Part shown: positions 42,281 to 51,529 of the stretch, piece by piece
Layout of the letters: every line of letters starts with the position of its first letter
Position numbering within the stretch: position 1 is the stretch's first letter
Assembly (NCBI RefSeq): GCF_000969905.1
Contig: NZ_CP009520.1
Coordinates: 2,232,001 to 2,296,000, forward strand
Length of the DNA stretch: 64,000 nucleotides
Origin: Methanosarcina vacuolata Z-761
GTDB taxonomy: Archaea; Halobacteriota; Methanosarcinia; Methanosarcinales; Methanosarcinaceae
Direction of reading: 5' to 3'
Translations under genes and position numbers: made by a program
The notes under the pieces: model-generated
What the model was told of the DNA's origin: nothing
What the model saw: the letters and a program-made list of their open reading frames with translations, nothing else
Databases searched by the model: none

Positions 42281-45046
42281 TCATTTCTGGTCAAAAATTC
42301 TGTTTTTACGGTCTTTTGTTAAGGCTGCCTTCTTTTTCTCTACCCGCTCAAGAAGAGCTTTGCCAAGGTTCGAATACTCTTTTTTCACAGTTTTTTCTTT
42401 TTTCACGGTTTTTTGGGTGAAAATAGCCTCTTCTTCTTTTTTTCCAAAGAGGCCTGAAAATTGATCAAAAAGCAGAATTGAAGTTTCAAGCAGTTTTTTC
42501 TGTCCTGAAAGGTTGCCAGGAGAAAGCTCACCTGCGCGTGTAAGAAGCCCTGAAAACTGTTTAAAGATCTCAAGCAGTTCCTGGTTTTCAGCTTGCTCCC
42601 TTACCTCATCTGTCATTTTTGAGAAGTATCGCTCACTTTCAGATTTTGCTATACCAGGCCGGTCGCTGAAAAGGATGAATAAAAGCGCTTGATAAAAGGG
42701 ATAATAGAATTCTGGAATATGAAAGCCAACAGAGGCTTCGGATGCTTCCTTAAAGTAATTGACGGCTTCTTTCAGCCCATAAATATAAGTAGCTTCATTT
42801 TCTGCCCTTAGCGCCCTCCAGAGAGAAGCTCTTCCAAGCGAGCGGAAAGCATACCTTCGGACATAAACGTAAGGATTGTCAGTAAGCGCCTGCAGGTCTC
42901 TCCAGGCCTGGGTTTTATCAGGCATGTAGAAAAAAGCAGGTCCAAGAGTCTGTGTTGCTGTCCTTTGCACAAAACTGTCGCTGTGGTCGGAAAAACTTAA
43001 CAGGTCTTTCCAGGCTTTTTCCTTATCTTGCACCTCTACATAGCCTGAAGATAGGGCAAGAACCGCTCCTTTCCGGACTTCGCGGTCTTCAGATGATGCA
43101 AGTCTTACAAGTTCGTTCCAGGCTGCCTGCTTATCTTCACAATAGGCAAAAGCGGCAGCAAGAAGTTCTGCAGCTCTCCTCCGGAGCCGGACATCCTGGC
43201 TTTCAGCAAGCTTTACAAGGTCGAAAAAAACTGTGGACTTTTCCTCAACCGCTGGAAAAACCTCTGAAAGCAGGTCTGCAGCATCCCTTCTGGTGTCTGT
43301 CTCCTCTTCCCCGGTCAGTTTAAGCAGTCCGTTCCAGATATCCTGTGTTTTGCCGGTTCGGGAGTAGGCTGCAAGCAGGGATTCTATTGCGCCTCTTCGC
43401 ATCTGAGGATCCGGATCCGAAGCCAGTTTAATAAGCTTATTTACAGCTTCTTCTTCACCTGAAAGACCAGAGACTGACCCAGTAAATAAATCCGTCATAT
43501 TTTTTCTTCGTACGTATGCCCTGTTTTCGGCTTCAAGCCCGGAATTATCAGACACTGATTTTTTAAAAAGGTTAGAGACTGGTTTTCTGTCTTCTGTTTT
43601 TTCAACCTGGAGACCACCAGTTTTTTCATATTCTCCAGTTTTTTCTTTTTCCCCTGATTTCTCCCCTGATTTCTGTTTTTCTCTAAATTCACCTTCTTTT
43701 TCGGGTTTGCTGTCTCCCTCCGATTCATACTCCTCCCAGAGTTTCTCCAGTTCTCCTGAATTATTTTTCCAGGTTTTATCCTGCTCTCCATAGTTGCATT
43801 TTCTTATCTCTTCCCACTCCACTTCACTTACCTCAGGTATACTGCATAACTCCGGATAAGCAGAAGTAAGCGTATCCACAACCTTTCGGAGCACAGGGCT
43901 ATCCTTCATTTCAGCCAGGTGTACAAGCTCGGAATATGCCTTTCTTTTGCAGGAAATGTGTGGAAAAGTCTTCGTGAGAATGTTAACCATTGTACTCTGC
44001 TTGCCTTCTTCCTCATTACCTGAGAGTTCAATGAGCTCCTTCCATAGTGAGTCTTTATTATCCATACCTGAAAATAAGGATACAAGCGCATCAGCGGCCA
44101 TGTTCCTGATATAATGATCTCTGGCTTTCGCAAGGCTCAGGAAATCAGTCCAGACCTTTTTCTTGTCCGGCATCTCAGGGAAAATAAAAACCAGGGCATC
44201 GATAGCCTGCTTTCGAATATACTCATTCTCGTCATCTATAAGCCTGAGGATGTCACACCATGTTGTTTTCTTATCCGGGATATGAGAAAAAACCGAGGGT
44301 AGAGCCAGAAGGGCTTCTTTTTGGACTTCAGGGTTTCCTGATACTGCAAGTTCCATCAGAGTCTCAAGAGTTTCATCCTTCATCTCGTCTGGCATCTGTG
44401 TGTAAATAACTCCAAGAGTCCGGGTAGCCTGCTCCCTTATCTTTTCATCCGCAGATTCGCTAGCCAGTTCAAGTACTTCGTCCCAGGCTTCTTCTTTTTC
44501 TTCGTCTGTCAGTTCCGGAAAAACAAGGCTCAAAAGCAAAGTCGATTTCTCACGCACATAAGAATATTCTGAGGTTCCCATTTCAAGCAGATCTTTCCAG
44601 ACCTGCACCTTATCAGGAATTTCCTTTATTAAATATTGAAGTGAGCTGACAATTTCCCTATTTACATCTTCCATGCTTGATCTGGAGTTTATCAGCCCGG
44701 CAAGATCTTTCCATGCTCTGTTTTTGTCCGGCATAAGGGAAAAAACACTTATTAGAGCACTGGCTGCAGCGATCATTACGGACTCTGCCGGATAAGCTGT
44801 CAAATTCACAAACTTGTCCCATACGAGCTTCCTATCCGGAACATTAGGGAAAACCGCAACAAGTGACTTGACGGCTTCTTCCCTGACTGCGTCATCGTCG
44901 TCAGAACAAAGCCTTAACAGATCTTCAAAAGCCTGTCTTCTGTCAGGCAAAGCCTCAAAAAAAGTTCCCAGCTGCTTTGCAGCCTTTATTCTCTCATCCG
45001 AAGACTGATTGAAAACTTTATTATGTATCTCTGGCTGCTCACTCAA
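42281..45046 (-). CDS. HEAT-repeat protein with a C-terminal helical domain
   Basis: A 921-aa cytoplasmic solenoid. About 17 HEAT-like repeats of roughly 39 residues share a motif PDKxxAWxDLxxLAxSxDxxVRxxAAxxLxxxF. They run from residue 10 to 430 and again from about 535 to 750, with a charged low-complexity linker between them (about 430-530, rich in Glu, Lys and Gly). The C-terminal 170 residues (NYFKEASEASVGFHIPEFYYPFYQALLFILFSD) are a different helical domain, and the end is a Lys/Glu coiled region. There are no catalytic motifs. Likely a scaffold or a sensor in a signalling or defence complex, but this is inference. The repeats are unusually regular, so expansion was recent. Confidence 0.8.
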   Translation of the reverse strand: MSEQPEIHNKVFNQSSDERIKAAKQLGTFFEALPDRRQAFEDLLRLCSDDDDAVREEAVKSLVAVFPNVPDRKLVWDKFVNLTAYPAESVMIAAASALISVFSLMPDKNRAWKDLAGLINSRSSMEDVNREIVSSLQYLIKEIPDKVQVWKDLLEMGTSEYSYVREKSTLLLSLVFPELTDEEKEEAWDEVLELASESADEKIREQATRTLGVIYTQMPDEMKDETLETLMELAVSGNPEVQKEALLALPSVFSHIPDKKTTWCDILRLIDDENEYIRKQAIDALVFIFPEMPDKKKVWTDFLSLAKARDHYIRNMAADALVSLFSGMDNKDSLWKELIELSGNEEEGKQSTMVNILTKTFPHISCKRKAYSELVHLAEMKDSPVLRKVVDTLTSAYPELCSIPEVSEVEWEEIRKCNYGEQDKTWKNNSGELEKLWEEYESEGDSKPEKEGEFREKQKSGEKSGEKEKTGEYEKTGGLQVEKTEDRKPVSNLFKKSVSDNSGLEAENRAYVRRKNMTDLFTGSVSGLSGEEEAVNKLIKLASDPDPQMRRGAIESLLAAYSRTGKTQDIWNGLLKLTGEEETDTRRDAADLLSEVFPAVEEKSTVFFDLVKLAESQDVRLRRRAAELLAAAFAYCEDKQAAWNELVRLASSEDREVRKGAVLALSSGYVEVQDKEKAWKDLLSFSDHSDSFVQRTATQTLGPAFFYMPDKTQAWRDLQALTDNPYVYVRRYAFRSLGRASLWRALRAENEATYIYGLKEAVNYFKEASEASVGFHIPEFYYPFYQALLFILFSDRPGIAKSESERYFSKMTDEVREQAENQELLEIFKQFSGLLTRAGELSPGNLSGQKKLLETSILLFDQFSGLFGKKEEEAIFTQKTVKKEKTVKKEYSNLGKALLERVEKKKAALTKDRKNRIFDQK

Positions 45047-45728
45047 GAATTCCCACCAACTTTGCTATAATACCGTTCTATCTAACTATTCTTTATTTAC
45101 TATCTCAATCTGGCAGGTTTCCTCATATAAGTATTGATTCTGGATTTTAGCTGGAAGTAAAAATTATTAGTGTCTAACCGGAAATTACTGCCGTCTTTCA
45201 GAAATTAATTGCAACCATTATTAAAAACCATTACTGGATAAACTAACCGGACATATGGACAAAATATCTTTTATTAAGTAGAAGGCAAAAGGTGAGGATA
45301 CAGTTTTCTTGGCTTTTCGTCGAATGCTATATCCGTATAAGTGCCTGGACTGCGTGTAGAGACACCTGATCCTTGTACTCAGGAAAAGTAAAACATGCAA
45401 TTTTCTCCCTGTTGTTTTCTGGAGGAGATTTAAACGCACATATGATTACACATTGCTTTTCTTCAAGTATAAGGTAAACAATTAATAGCGGGACGGCCCT
45501 TCGCTTACACTTTCTCACCTTTCAAAAAGCTTAAATACCTCTGAGTAGCAGATAGGTTCTCAATCAAAGATATATTGCATTATATTATTGTTTATTTATG
45601 CCATTACAAATTAATTATTTTAGTCCAAAATTGTTTAACTATGGACCTGTATCACGCTGAATTATAATGTACTTATATAATTGTGAATTATAGTATCCGA
45701 TAGGATATAAAAATAGAAGGATGAAATA
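45047..45728. other. Divergent intergenic region between two helical-repeat genes
   Basis: About 680 bp. A minus-strand frame of 63 codons (45327-45518, GTG start) is weakly protein-like (CVIICAFKSPPENNREKIAC) but lacks a good ribosome site; it could be a small gene or relic. TTATTTATGCC and GTACTTATATAATTG (45670-45684) are possible promoter parts for the plus-strand gene. Confidence 0.35.
45327..45518 (-). CDS. Possible small hypothetical protein or relic
   Basis: A 63-codon frame from GTG 45518 encoding a beta-strand-like sequence (VPLLIVYLILEEKQCVIICAF, then a basic/acidic segment and SLHAVQALIRI). No Shine-Dalgarno at the right place and no recognised family. I include it because its composition looks more like protein than the flanking DNA does. 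Confidence 0.25.
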   Translation of the reverse strand: MRKCKRRAVPLLIVYLILEEKQCVIICAFKSPPENNREKIACFTFPEYKDQVSLHAVQALIRI

Positions 45729-47099
45729 ATGCGGCAACAGGACGTAATAATTAAACAGTTGGCACAAAAAATAGTAGATTTTATCGAACCTGTTATTCCT
45801 TATCTGGTTGTTGGGTCTAAAAAAGCGGCTGAAGAAGCCTGCAAAAAAGTGGGGTCTGGAGTTTGGGAGACTAAAAGAAAGCTCTGGGAAAAACTGTGTT
45901 CAACAGAATGCACGGAATTAAAAGAAGCCGCCGCAGATATGATTGTTGCTCCCTCGGATATGGATGTAAGGCAAGTTTTTATTCAGGAGATATTAAAATT
46001 GCTTGAAAAAAACCCTGATTTAGTTAAAGAAGTTTCGTCTTTTATGGATTATAAAACAGTACAGAAGCTAATGACCGAAGATAGTTCGTCCAGGATTATA
46101 AAACAAACCTCAGAACAAGGTTCAAAACAAACTTTGATTGATAGAATCCAGGTGTTTGACGAATTTAACAGGCTGCTTGAGGCCTTCGTAACAAGAAAAG
46201 GTGTTTCTCAGGGTATGGAGCGAGAAGGAATGCCAGATACCGAAAAACCTGTTGCTGGTCTGGGAGCCACAGGCGAAAAGAGTCCCAGCGACTTACGAAT
46301 TGAGCAAATTGCAGAGATTAAACATATCACAAAAACAGATTCTGCAAGAGCCAACGTTGAAAAAACAGATAACGAGATTCAAGATAAGGTTCAAACAGCA
46401 AAGGCTCTTTTAATGACAATCTCAAGTCTGGAAAATCCGGAAAAAAGAGGGATTATGGAAGAGGCCCTTGACTTTGCCTCCCGGATCCAGTATGGAGATT
46501 TAAGGTCACAGGCCCTCTCCCTGTCTGTCCTGTACCTGGACGAGCCAAAAAAAGCCGAATCTATTGAGAAAGCCCTTGAATCTACCTCCCATATTCAGGA
46601 TGAGAACGAAAGAGCCCTTGTCCTTTCCTCACTTCTCCCTCACCTGAGAGGACCAGGCAAAGAAGAGCTTATTGAAAATATCTTTTGCTTCTCACACCAT
46701 CTCCAATATGGAGACACGAAATTCCAGATACTTTCCTCGCTTGTACCGCATCTTTACGGGTTAAAAAATGAAGCTATTATTGAAAGAGCCCTTGAACTCA
46801 TAGAGGTAATTTTCTCTGACTATCAAAAAGTACAGGCTCTCTCATCTCTTATTCCATATCTAAATGAACAGAAAAAAGAAGAAGTGCTGGAACAAGCCCT
46901 TCAATTAGCTTTCGGCCTTAAAGATAAGGACATGAGGCCCGAAGCTCTCTCGTATGTTCTCCCACACCTGGACGAACCCAGAAAAGAAGAGATTATTAAA
47001 AAAGCCCTTAATATGGCGTCCGGAATAAAATCCGAGTCCCAAAAAACTGAGGCTCTATCCTCACTTGCTCCATATATTGACGAGCTGGAAAAAGAATAA
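45729..47099 (+). CDS. Helical-repeat protein with an NLR-like signalling N-terminus (hypothetical)
   Basis: 456 residues. The N-terminal 55 (IIKQLAQKIVDFIEPVIPYLVVGSKKAAEEACKKVGSGVWETKRKLWEKL) resemble a domain seen at the start of large bacterial and archaeal signalling or effector proteins (from memory, unverified). Residues about 224-456 contain six to seven repeats of about 37 residues with consensus (R)xxALSSLxPHLxEPxKEExIExALxxAxxI, a TPR-like solenoid often attached to NACHT or STAND ATPases. No ATPase or enzyme domain is present. It may act as a sensor or decoy partner of a conflict system; that is inference. AAGGATG precedes the ATG. It is divergent from the HEAT-repeat gene. Confidence 0.7.
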   Translation: MRQQDVIIKQLAQKIVDFIEPVIPYLVVGSKKAAEEACKKVGSGVWETKRKLWEKLCSTECTELKEAAADMIVAPSDMDVRQVFIQEILKLLEKNPDLVKEVSSFMDYKTVQKLMTEDSSSRIIKQTSEQGSKQTLIDRIQVFDEFNRLLEAFVTRKGVSQGMEREGMPDTEKPVAGLGATGEKSPSDLRIEQIAEIKHITKTDSARANVEKTDNEIQDKVQTAKALLMTISSLENPEKRGIMEEALDFASRIQYGDLRSQALSLSVLYLDEPKKAESIEKALESTSHIQDENERALVLSSLLPHLRGPGKEELIENIFCFSHHLQYGDTKFQILSSLVPHLYGLKNEAIIERALELIEVIFSDYQKVQALSSLIPYLNEQKKEEVLEQALQLAFGLKDKDMRPEALSYVLPHLDEPRKEEIIKKALNMASGIKSESQKTEALSSLAPYIDELEKE

Positions 47100-47249
47100 G
47101 TTATGGCCATGTAAAACGTTTATAAATAAGCTGCAAGAGGCTGAAATAATTATAAACATTCAGCCTACTCAGCTCAATTAATCTACTTAGTTATATTGCA
47201 TAATTTTTATAAAAGTCGTTTATATTATGCGACGAAGAACAATAATAAA

Positions 47250-49052
47250 TTACTCTTCGTATGCAGGAAGAGTGATAACACCTATCTCTGGAAGTGGATA
47301 GCCAACAGCGAAATGGTAGAGGTCCTGGAACTCAAGCCCTTTGAGCCCTATAGCCTCATGCAAAGGGTCATCAAAGAAACACCCGATTCCACAACCCCTG
47401 AGGCCATATGCTTCGGCTTCAAGGTAAAGGAGCTGCCCCAGAACTCCACACTCCCAGAAAAGGTATGGATATATCCAGGCCCCGAACCTGTTCAGAGGCT
47501 CTTCGAACTCCGAGAGCATGCAGGCAGTAAAACAGGCATCGGCAGCTTTTCTCTGTGTACAGGAAAGCTGGGCTGCAAAATAATCCAGAGTTTCTTCCAT
47601 CAACAGGTAAAATTCAAGGTCTGACGGACAATTTTTCGGTTTTTCCCATAAAAAGTCCGACCTGATCGCAGCTTTAAACCTCTCTTTTTCTTCGGGTTTG
47701 CGAAGGAAAATATAAAGTCCCGGAAGTATGTCCTTTACGCGGTTCACGAAAATAAGCAGGTGAGTAAAGGAACCAAAAGCAAGAGAATTGAAAATCGGGT
47801 TGTTTTGCGGAAGGGTTCTTTGCAGCATCGCATAGAAAGTTTCTTTTTCCAGGTATGCGCTGTTATTCATCTCAATAGCACTTCTCCTTCCCCGGATAAC
47901 TCCGCGCAGAGGAACTTTATCAAGCTTGGACAGGTTCACGAAGCTGCTGGTTTGTAGTGATGAAGCAGTCTGCATATAGGATTTTGGTCCTTCATTTGAT
48001 TCTTCATTTGATTCTTCATTTGATTCTTCATTTGATTCTTCATTTGATTCTTCATTTGATTCTTCATTTGATTCTTCATTTGATTCTTCATTTGATTCTT
48101 CATTTGATTCTTCATTTGATTCTTCTTTTTTCTCAAAATAATCGGTTCCCTTCTTTTGAGCTGATGAGGCCGCTTTTTCGATACTTACCCATTCAACATG
48201 CCCCGGGCTTAAACTGTTAGGAACACCTTCCCATGAAAGATTTTTAAAAGCAGAAACCGCTCCGGAAGAAATCCTGCCTTTAGTACAGGTCTTTCCTGCC
48301 GGATAGACCGCAAGCAGACAGGCAGGTTCCTGTTTTTCAGGACCTTTCTCTCCGGAAATGCCAAGAAGCACTGCAATCTCTTCCGAGCCCATGTCTGCAA
48401 GAAGGCTGGTTTTCCAGCCGAGCCCGGCGGCAGCAAAGGTCAGGGCAGCGATTGCATGCCCAATATCATGCTGTGCATATCGAAAGGCTCTGAGCCCGTA
48501 TTTCCAGGAAACCCGCCAGAAAATTGAACTCAGCCCCACGAAAAAAGTGCCTTCAGGAAAGCCCGAACTTAATAACTCCCAGGTCTCTGGCGAAAATTCC
48601 GCCCTGAGTTCAAGGGCATGAGGCAAAGGAGCATAATGGCAGACAGACGGGTTTTTCAGAAGCCCCTTCACAGGGCCGGAAAGGAGGTACACCTCGGTAG
48701 GATGGAGGTTTCCACTTGAAGGATTAACGCGAAGAGGCCATTTTGTACCCTCTGCTCTCTTCCAGGCAGAAATAGCAAAACTGTCAAAAAAAAGCCTGGA
48801 AATCGATTTCTCACTCAGCTCATACGGCTTTAGTTTTTCCGGTGAGAAAGCCTGTTCATAGGCAGGAAAAGTCTCAGTTTTTATACGCTCATCGCTCCAG
48901 ATCTCCAGATTAAAAAGTTGAGTTCCATGATAGTTAAGGAAGGGATCGGGCTTGAGAGGCAGATCCAGGTGGTAAGGGCCCGGAGCATAAGCTTTGAAGT
49001 TGTGTTTACTTGCCTGGTGATAAGCCAGTATGGCTTCAAGTTCCGCTGTCAT
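47250..49052 (-). CDS. Tandem SagB-type oxidoreductase (two nitroreductase domains)
   Basis: About 600 residues. The first SagB/ThcOx domain covers about 60-260 (RVNPSSGNLHPTEVYLLSG; YGLRAFRYAQHDIGHAIAALTFAAAGLGWKTSLL) and the second about 370-595 (GRRSAIEMNNSAYLEKETF; FGAWIYPYLFWECGVLGQLLYLEAEAYGLRGCGIGCFFDD). They are joined by a linker with 11 repeats of the tetrapeptide NEES (from 12-bp DNA units). FMN-dependent oxidation is expected, with unknown substrate. Fused double SagB proteins are known outside the thiazole/oxazole peptide clusters. No cyclodehydratase or precursor is encoded near. ATG 49052 (GGATG upstream) or GTG 49061 may start it. Confidence 0.82.
   Translation of the reverse strand: MTAELEAILAYHQASKHNFKAYAPGPYHLDLPLKPDPFLNYHGTQLFNLEIWSDERIKTETFPAYEQAFSPEKLKPYELSEKSISRLFFDSFAISAWKRAEGTKWPLRVNPSSGNLHPTEVYLLSGPVKGLLKNPSVCHYAPLPHALELRAEFSPETWELLSSGFPEGTFFVGLSSIFWRVSWKYGLRAFRYAQHDIGHAIAALTFAAAGLGWKTSLLADMGSEEIAVLLGISGEKGPEKQEPACLLAVYPAGKTCTKGRISSGAVSAFKNLSWEGVPNSLSPGHVEWVSIEKAASSAQKKGTDYFEKKEESNEESNEESNEESNEESNEESNEESNEESNEESNEESNEESNEGPKSYMQTASSLQTSSFVNLSKLDKVPLRGVIRGRRSAIEMNNSAYLEKETFYAMLQRTLPQNNPIFNSLAFGSFTHLLIFVNRVKDILPGLYIFLRKPEEKERFKAAIRSDFLWEKPKNCPSDLEFYLLMEETLDYFAAQLSCTQRKAADACFTACMLSEFEEPLNRFGAWIYPYLFWECGVLGQLLYLEAEAYGLRGCGIGCFFDDPLHEAIGLKGLEFQDLYHFAVGYPLPEIGVITLPAYEE
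47995..48128. repeat. 12-bp coding tandem repeat (NEES) in the double SagB gene
   Basis: About 11 exact copies of TTCATTTGATTC (plus-strand reading) keep the frame and encode NEES repeats in the inter-domain linker. The identity of the copies at DNA level implies recent slippage. Repeat number should vary between strains. Confidence 0.95.
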
Positions 49053-49139
49053 AATAAGCACATCCGGTAACCGGAGAAATCTAATTCTCAGACAATTTTT
49101 TCGGTAAGGAGATCTACTTTTCAGAATTCTTGATGAAAA

Positions 49140-49682
49140 TTAAGCTTTTTTAAGGGCTTCAAGTACGGCTTTTCCAAATGCATCAGCACTTGCAGGATCT
49201 CGCCCTGTGACCACACGACCCGAAACCACTACTTCTCTGTCCAGATAGATAACCCCGTGTTCCTTAAGTTCACGTACAGTATCAGGACTTTTGAAGACTG
49301 TGCTCTCTTTGCCCTTCAAGATGCCTGTTCTTGCCAGTACTACAGGGGAAATACAGATCGCGGAGATCACTTTTTTCAGGTCATCAGCTCCTTTTACGAG
49401 TGCCTGCAGAGCTTTGTTATTCCACAGGTATTTTCTAGAGCCTGAGCCCCCTGAGATTACTATTGCATCATAGTCGTCAATTCTGGCGTCTGAGATCGCG
49501 ATATCAGGCTTGATTGTTCCTCCGAGCACCCCTTTAGCCGTTTTCTTAGATTCGGCTGCAACAGTAACTTTTAATCCTGCAGCCTCAAAAAGCTTTTTCG
49601 GAACAAAACATTCCTCGTCCCTGAATTGCTCCTGGGCGATTACAAGCAGGATTTTCTTATCTTTATACTCGGTTTCTGTCAT
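49140..49682 (-). CDS. DJ-1/PfpI family protein
   Basis: A 180-aa protein with the Rossmann-like DJ-1/PfpI fold: KILLVIAQEQFRDEECFVPKKLFEAAGLKVTVA with the conserved glutamate (E18), and the nucleophile elbow VISAICISPVVLARTGILKG with C110. The residue after the cysteine is isoleucine, not the histidine of PfpI-type proteases, so protease activity is unlikely. A glyoxalase/deglycase-like or redox-stress role is more typical for this branch. The C-terminus keeps GRVVTGRDPASADAFGKAVLEAL. Monocistronic on the minus strand. Confidence 0.9.
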   Translation of the reverse strand: MTETEYKDKKILLVIAQEQFRDEECFVPKKLFEAAGLKVTVAAESKKTAKGVLGGTIKPDIAISDARIDDYDAIVISGGSGSRKYLWNNKALQALVKGADDLKKVISAICISPVVLARTGILKGKESTVFKSPDTVRELKEHGVIYLDREVVVSGRVVTGRDPASADAFGKAVLEALKKA

Positions 49683-49819
49683 CTGGTTACCTTCTGTAAA
49701 CTTGAAAATTAAGAGTCGAAGAAATGAAAAGTGAATGGTTCAGTACCCCTGTTTCCTTAAGGATATGTTATAAACATATAAATGGATACTTCTTTTCGGT
49801 AGTGAACAACCTGAGAAAA

Positions 49820-50110
49820 TCTGTGAAGATTCTGGAAAAATATAGAAAGATTATAAGAAAAAATAGAAAAATTATTAGAAAAGTATAAAGATTGTGGGAA
49901 AAGTAGAAAGATTGTGCTAAAAAATAGAATAATTATGAGAAAAATAGAAAGATACTGAGATAGGTGTAAGAAGCCAGAGAAAAATACATAAAAACACTGA
50001 AAAAATTTTAACTAGTGAACAAGTTTTTGAAGCCTCGGGAAAGTTGTGAAAAAATGAAAAAAAATGAAATACCAATGTAAAGGGTCTGAGAGTCTCAGAA
50101 AGAGTCTAAG
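49820..50110. repeat. Degenerate tandem array after the DUF92 gene
   Basis: About ten decayed units of roughly 25-28 bp rich in AAAAATAGAAAGATT-like words lie between the DJ-1 gene and the 3' end of the DUF92 gene (both minus strand). The remaining part of the 460-bp gap has nothing else I recognise. Confidence 0.6.
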
Positions 50111-50146
50111 AAAATAGAAATCAATAAGACTTATTCCGTACCCGGT

Positions 50147-51529
50147 TCAAGTTATAAGGAAATACAGAATAGCGGAGATTCCTGCCCCTGCAAAGGTCGC
50201 CACTAAATTGACTCCGCTGTTTGATAGCACTCCCCTTTTCTGAAGCGTAGCCCCAAGGAAGCTGTCCACATTTGTCCCGACAAACCCTCCTGCGGTTGTA
50301 ATAAGGACTGTTAATATAAAATTGTCCGAGATCCCCAGTAAATATGCAAGGACTCCTATCACTGCAGAACCGAAGATTGCAGCAAGTTCACCAAGTAACG
50401 ATACGGCCCCATCTACTCCGGGTTCCGAGAGTTTGAGGGTTGTTATCATTCTTGGCCTTCCTTTTGCTGTTGTCCCTATTTCACTTGCCAGGGTATCTCC
50501 GGTAGCTGTTGCAACCGTGCCCATATAGGCATAGATGATCGGAAGACTGTGCTCCGGGAAAACCCCGTATGCTACTGCAAGAGCAAGGGCTGCTGTACTA
50601 TTCGAAAATACGTTTTCGTAACTCCGGATGCCGTCTTTAGCCTGTGCAATCCCTATGGATTCTTTGTATGCATATTTATACTTTGTAAACCCGCCTCCGA
50701 GAATAAAAAACGTGAGCAGGAGCAGGTACCAGGAAAGCCCGCTGAAGACAATTATCAGGAATCCTAGAAGGGCAGCACTCAGAAGGGCAGAAACATCTGC
50801 AATCTTCGCCCTGTAAGCCAGCACACCCAGGATAAACGAGAATACAAGTGCTACTACCATTTTTTCAGGAGACACCCAGTACCTGAAATCTTCAAAAATC
50901 CACATTGTCATGCCTGCACCCAGCGGCACAGAAATATTCTTGTCTATTTTGGAGGGGATTGACTCGAAAAGAGAACCGGTAACCGCCCCGATAACAGCTA
51001 TGAAGAAAATCAGGTTATATGAAACCGGCAGTTTCTGCCAGTAGACAACCCAGCTTGCGGCAAAGAATGCAGCACTAATCCGAAGTGCCAGGAAAGCCGA
51101 ACTCCAGAGTATTGAAAAACTCCTCTTTTTGATTGTTTTCCGCCTTAAATTAGAATCAGGTACAGAATCTGTTTCAGAAAAAGAGGTTTTATGGTTTCCG
51201 ACTGCCGCAATCGCAAATGCGGCGAGCACTATGTAGAAAGGATAGGTATAAGAAAAGTCTCCAGAAATCACGGAAACAAAGAGCATGAGAGCCAGGGAAA
51301 AAACAAGGCTGGTAACATCTCTGTCACACAAAATAGGGTTTCCAGAAAACCTTAATCCCAGGAAAAGAATGACAGAGATTAGAAAAAGAAGATTAATCCC
51401 TGCAAAAGGAGCTATAAGAATGAGCAGGAGATACAGGATATGCATTACAGGAATTCCCTGGCAGAAATCCCCGTTTTTAGTGAATCTGGCAGCTCTGTTC
51501 ATTATAAGACATCTTTTGTTTTTATTCAT
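50147..51529 (-). CDS. DUF92 family membrane protein
   Basis: Up to 460 residues with about ten to twelve transmembrane segments. The C-terminal 230 residues (KDGIRSYENVFSNSTAALALAVAYG; YMGTVATATGDTLASEIGTTAKGRPRMIT; GGFVGTNVDSFLGATLQKRGVLSNSGVN) are the DUF92 domain, whose plant relative VTE6 is a phytyl-phosphate kinase. Archaeal members may act on polyprenyl phosphates in lipid metabolism (inference). The N-terminal part (LLLILIAPFAGINLLFLISVILFLGL and on) adds further helices. The start is uncertain: ATG 51445 (MHILYLL) or 51502 are alternatives to 51529. Confidence 0.82.
   Translation of the reverse strand: MNKNKRCLIMNRAARFTKNGDFCQGIPVMHILYLLLILIAPFAGINLLFLISVILFLGLRFSGNPILCDRDVTSLVFSLALMLFVSVISGDFSYTYPFYIVLAAFAIAAVGNHKTSFSETDSVPDSNLRRKTIKKRSFSILWSSAFLALRISAAFFAASWVVYWQKLPVSYNLIFFIAVIGAVTGSLFESIPSKIDKNISVPLGAGMTMWIFEDFRYWVSPEKMVVALVFSFILGVLAYRAKIADVSALLSAALLGFLIIVFSGLSWYLLLLTFFILGGGFTKYKYAYKESIGIAQAKDGIRSYENVFSNSTAALALAVAYGVFPEHSLPIIYAYMGTVATATGDTLASEIGTTAKGRPRMITTLKLSEPGVDGAVSLLGELAAIFGSAVIGVLAYLLGISDNFILTVLITTAGGFVGTNVDSFLGATLQKRGVLSNSGVNLVATFAGAGISAILYFLIT

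Noticed and set aside
41959-42464. Open frames through the 82-bp array (KPFLKRVAGKTF-type repeats), both strands
   Set aside because: Products of tandem repetition overlapping the end of the HEAT gene; no start signals.
47957-48220. Plus-strand frame of LILH repeats
   Set aside because: Antisense of the NEES repeat in the double SagB gene, whose two domains clearly mark the true strand.
45729-49682. A complete defence island (helical-repeat protein, double SagB, DJ-1)
   Set aside because: There is no nuclease, ATPase, reverse transcriptase or other effector, and strands and spacing do not suggest an operon. I keep only the weaker suggestion for the repeat protein.
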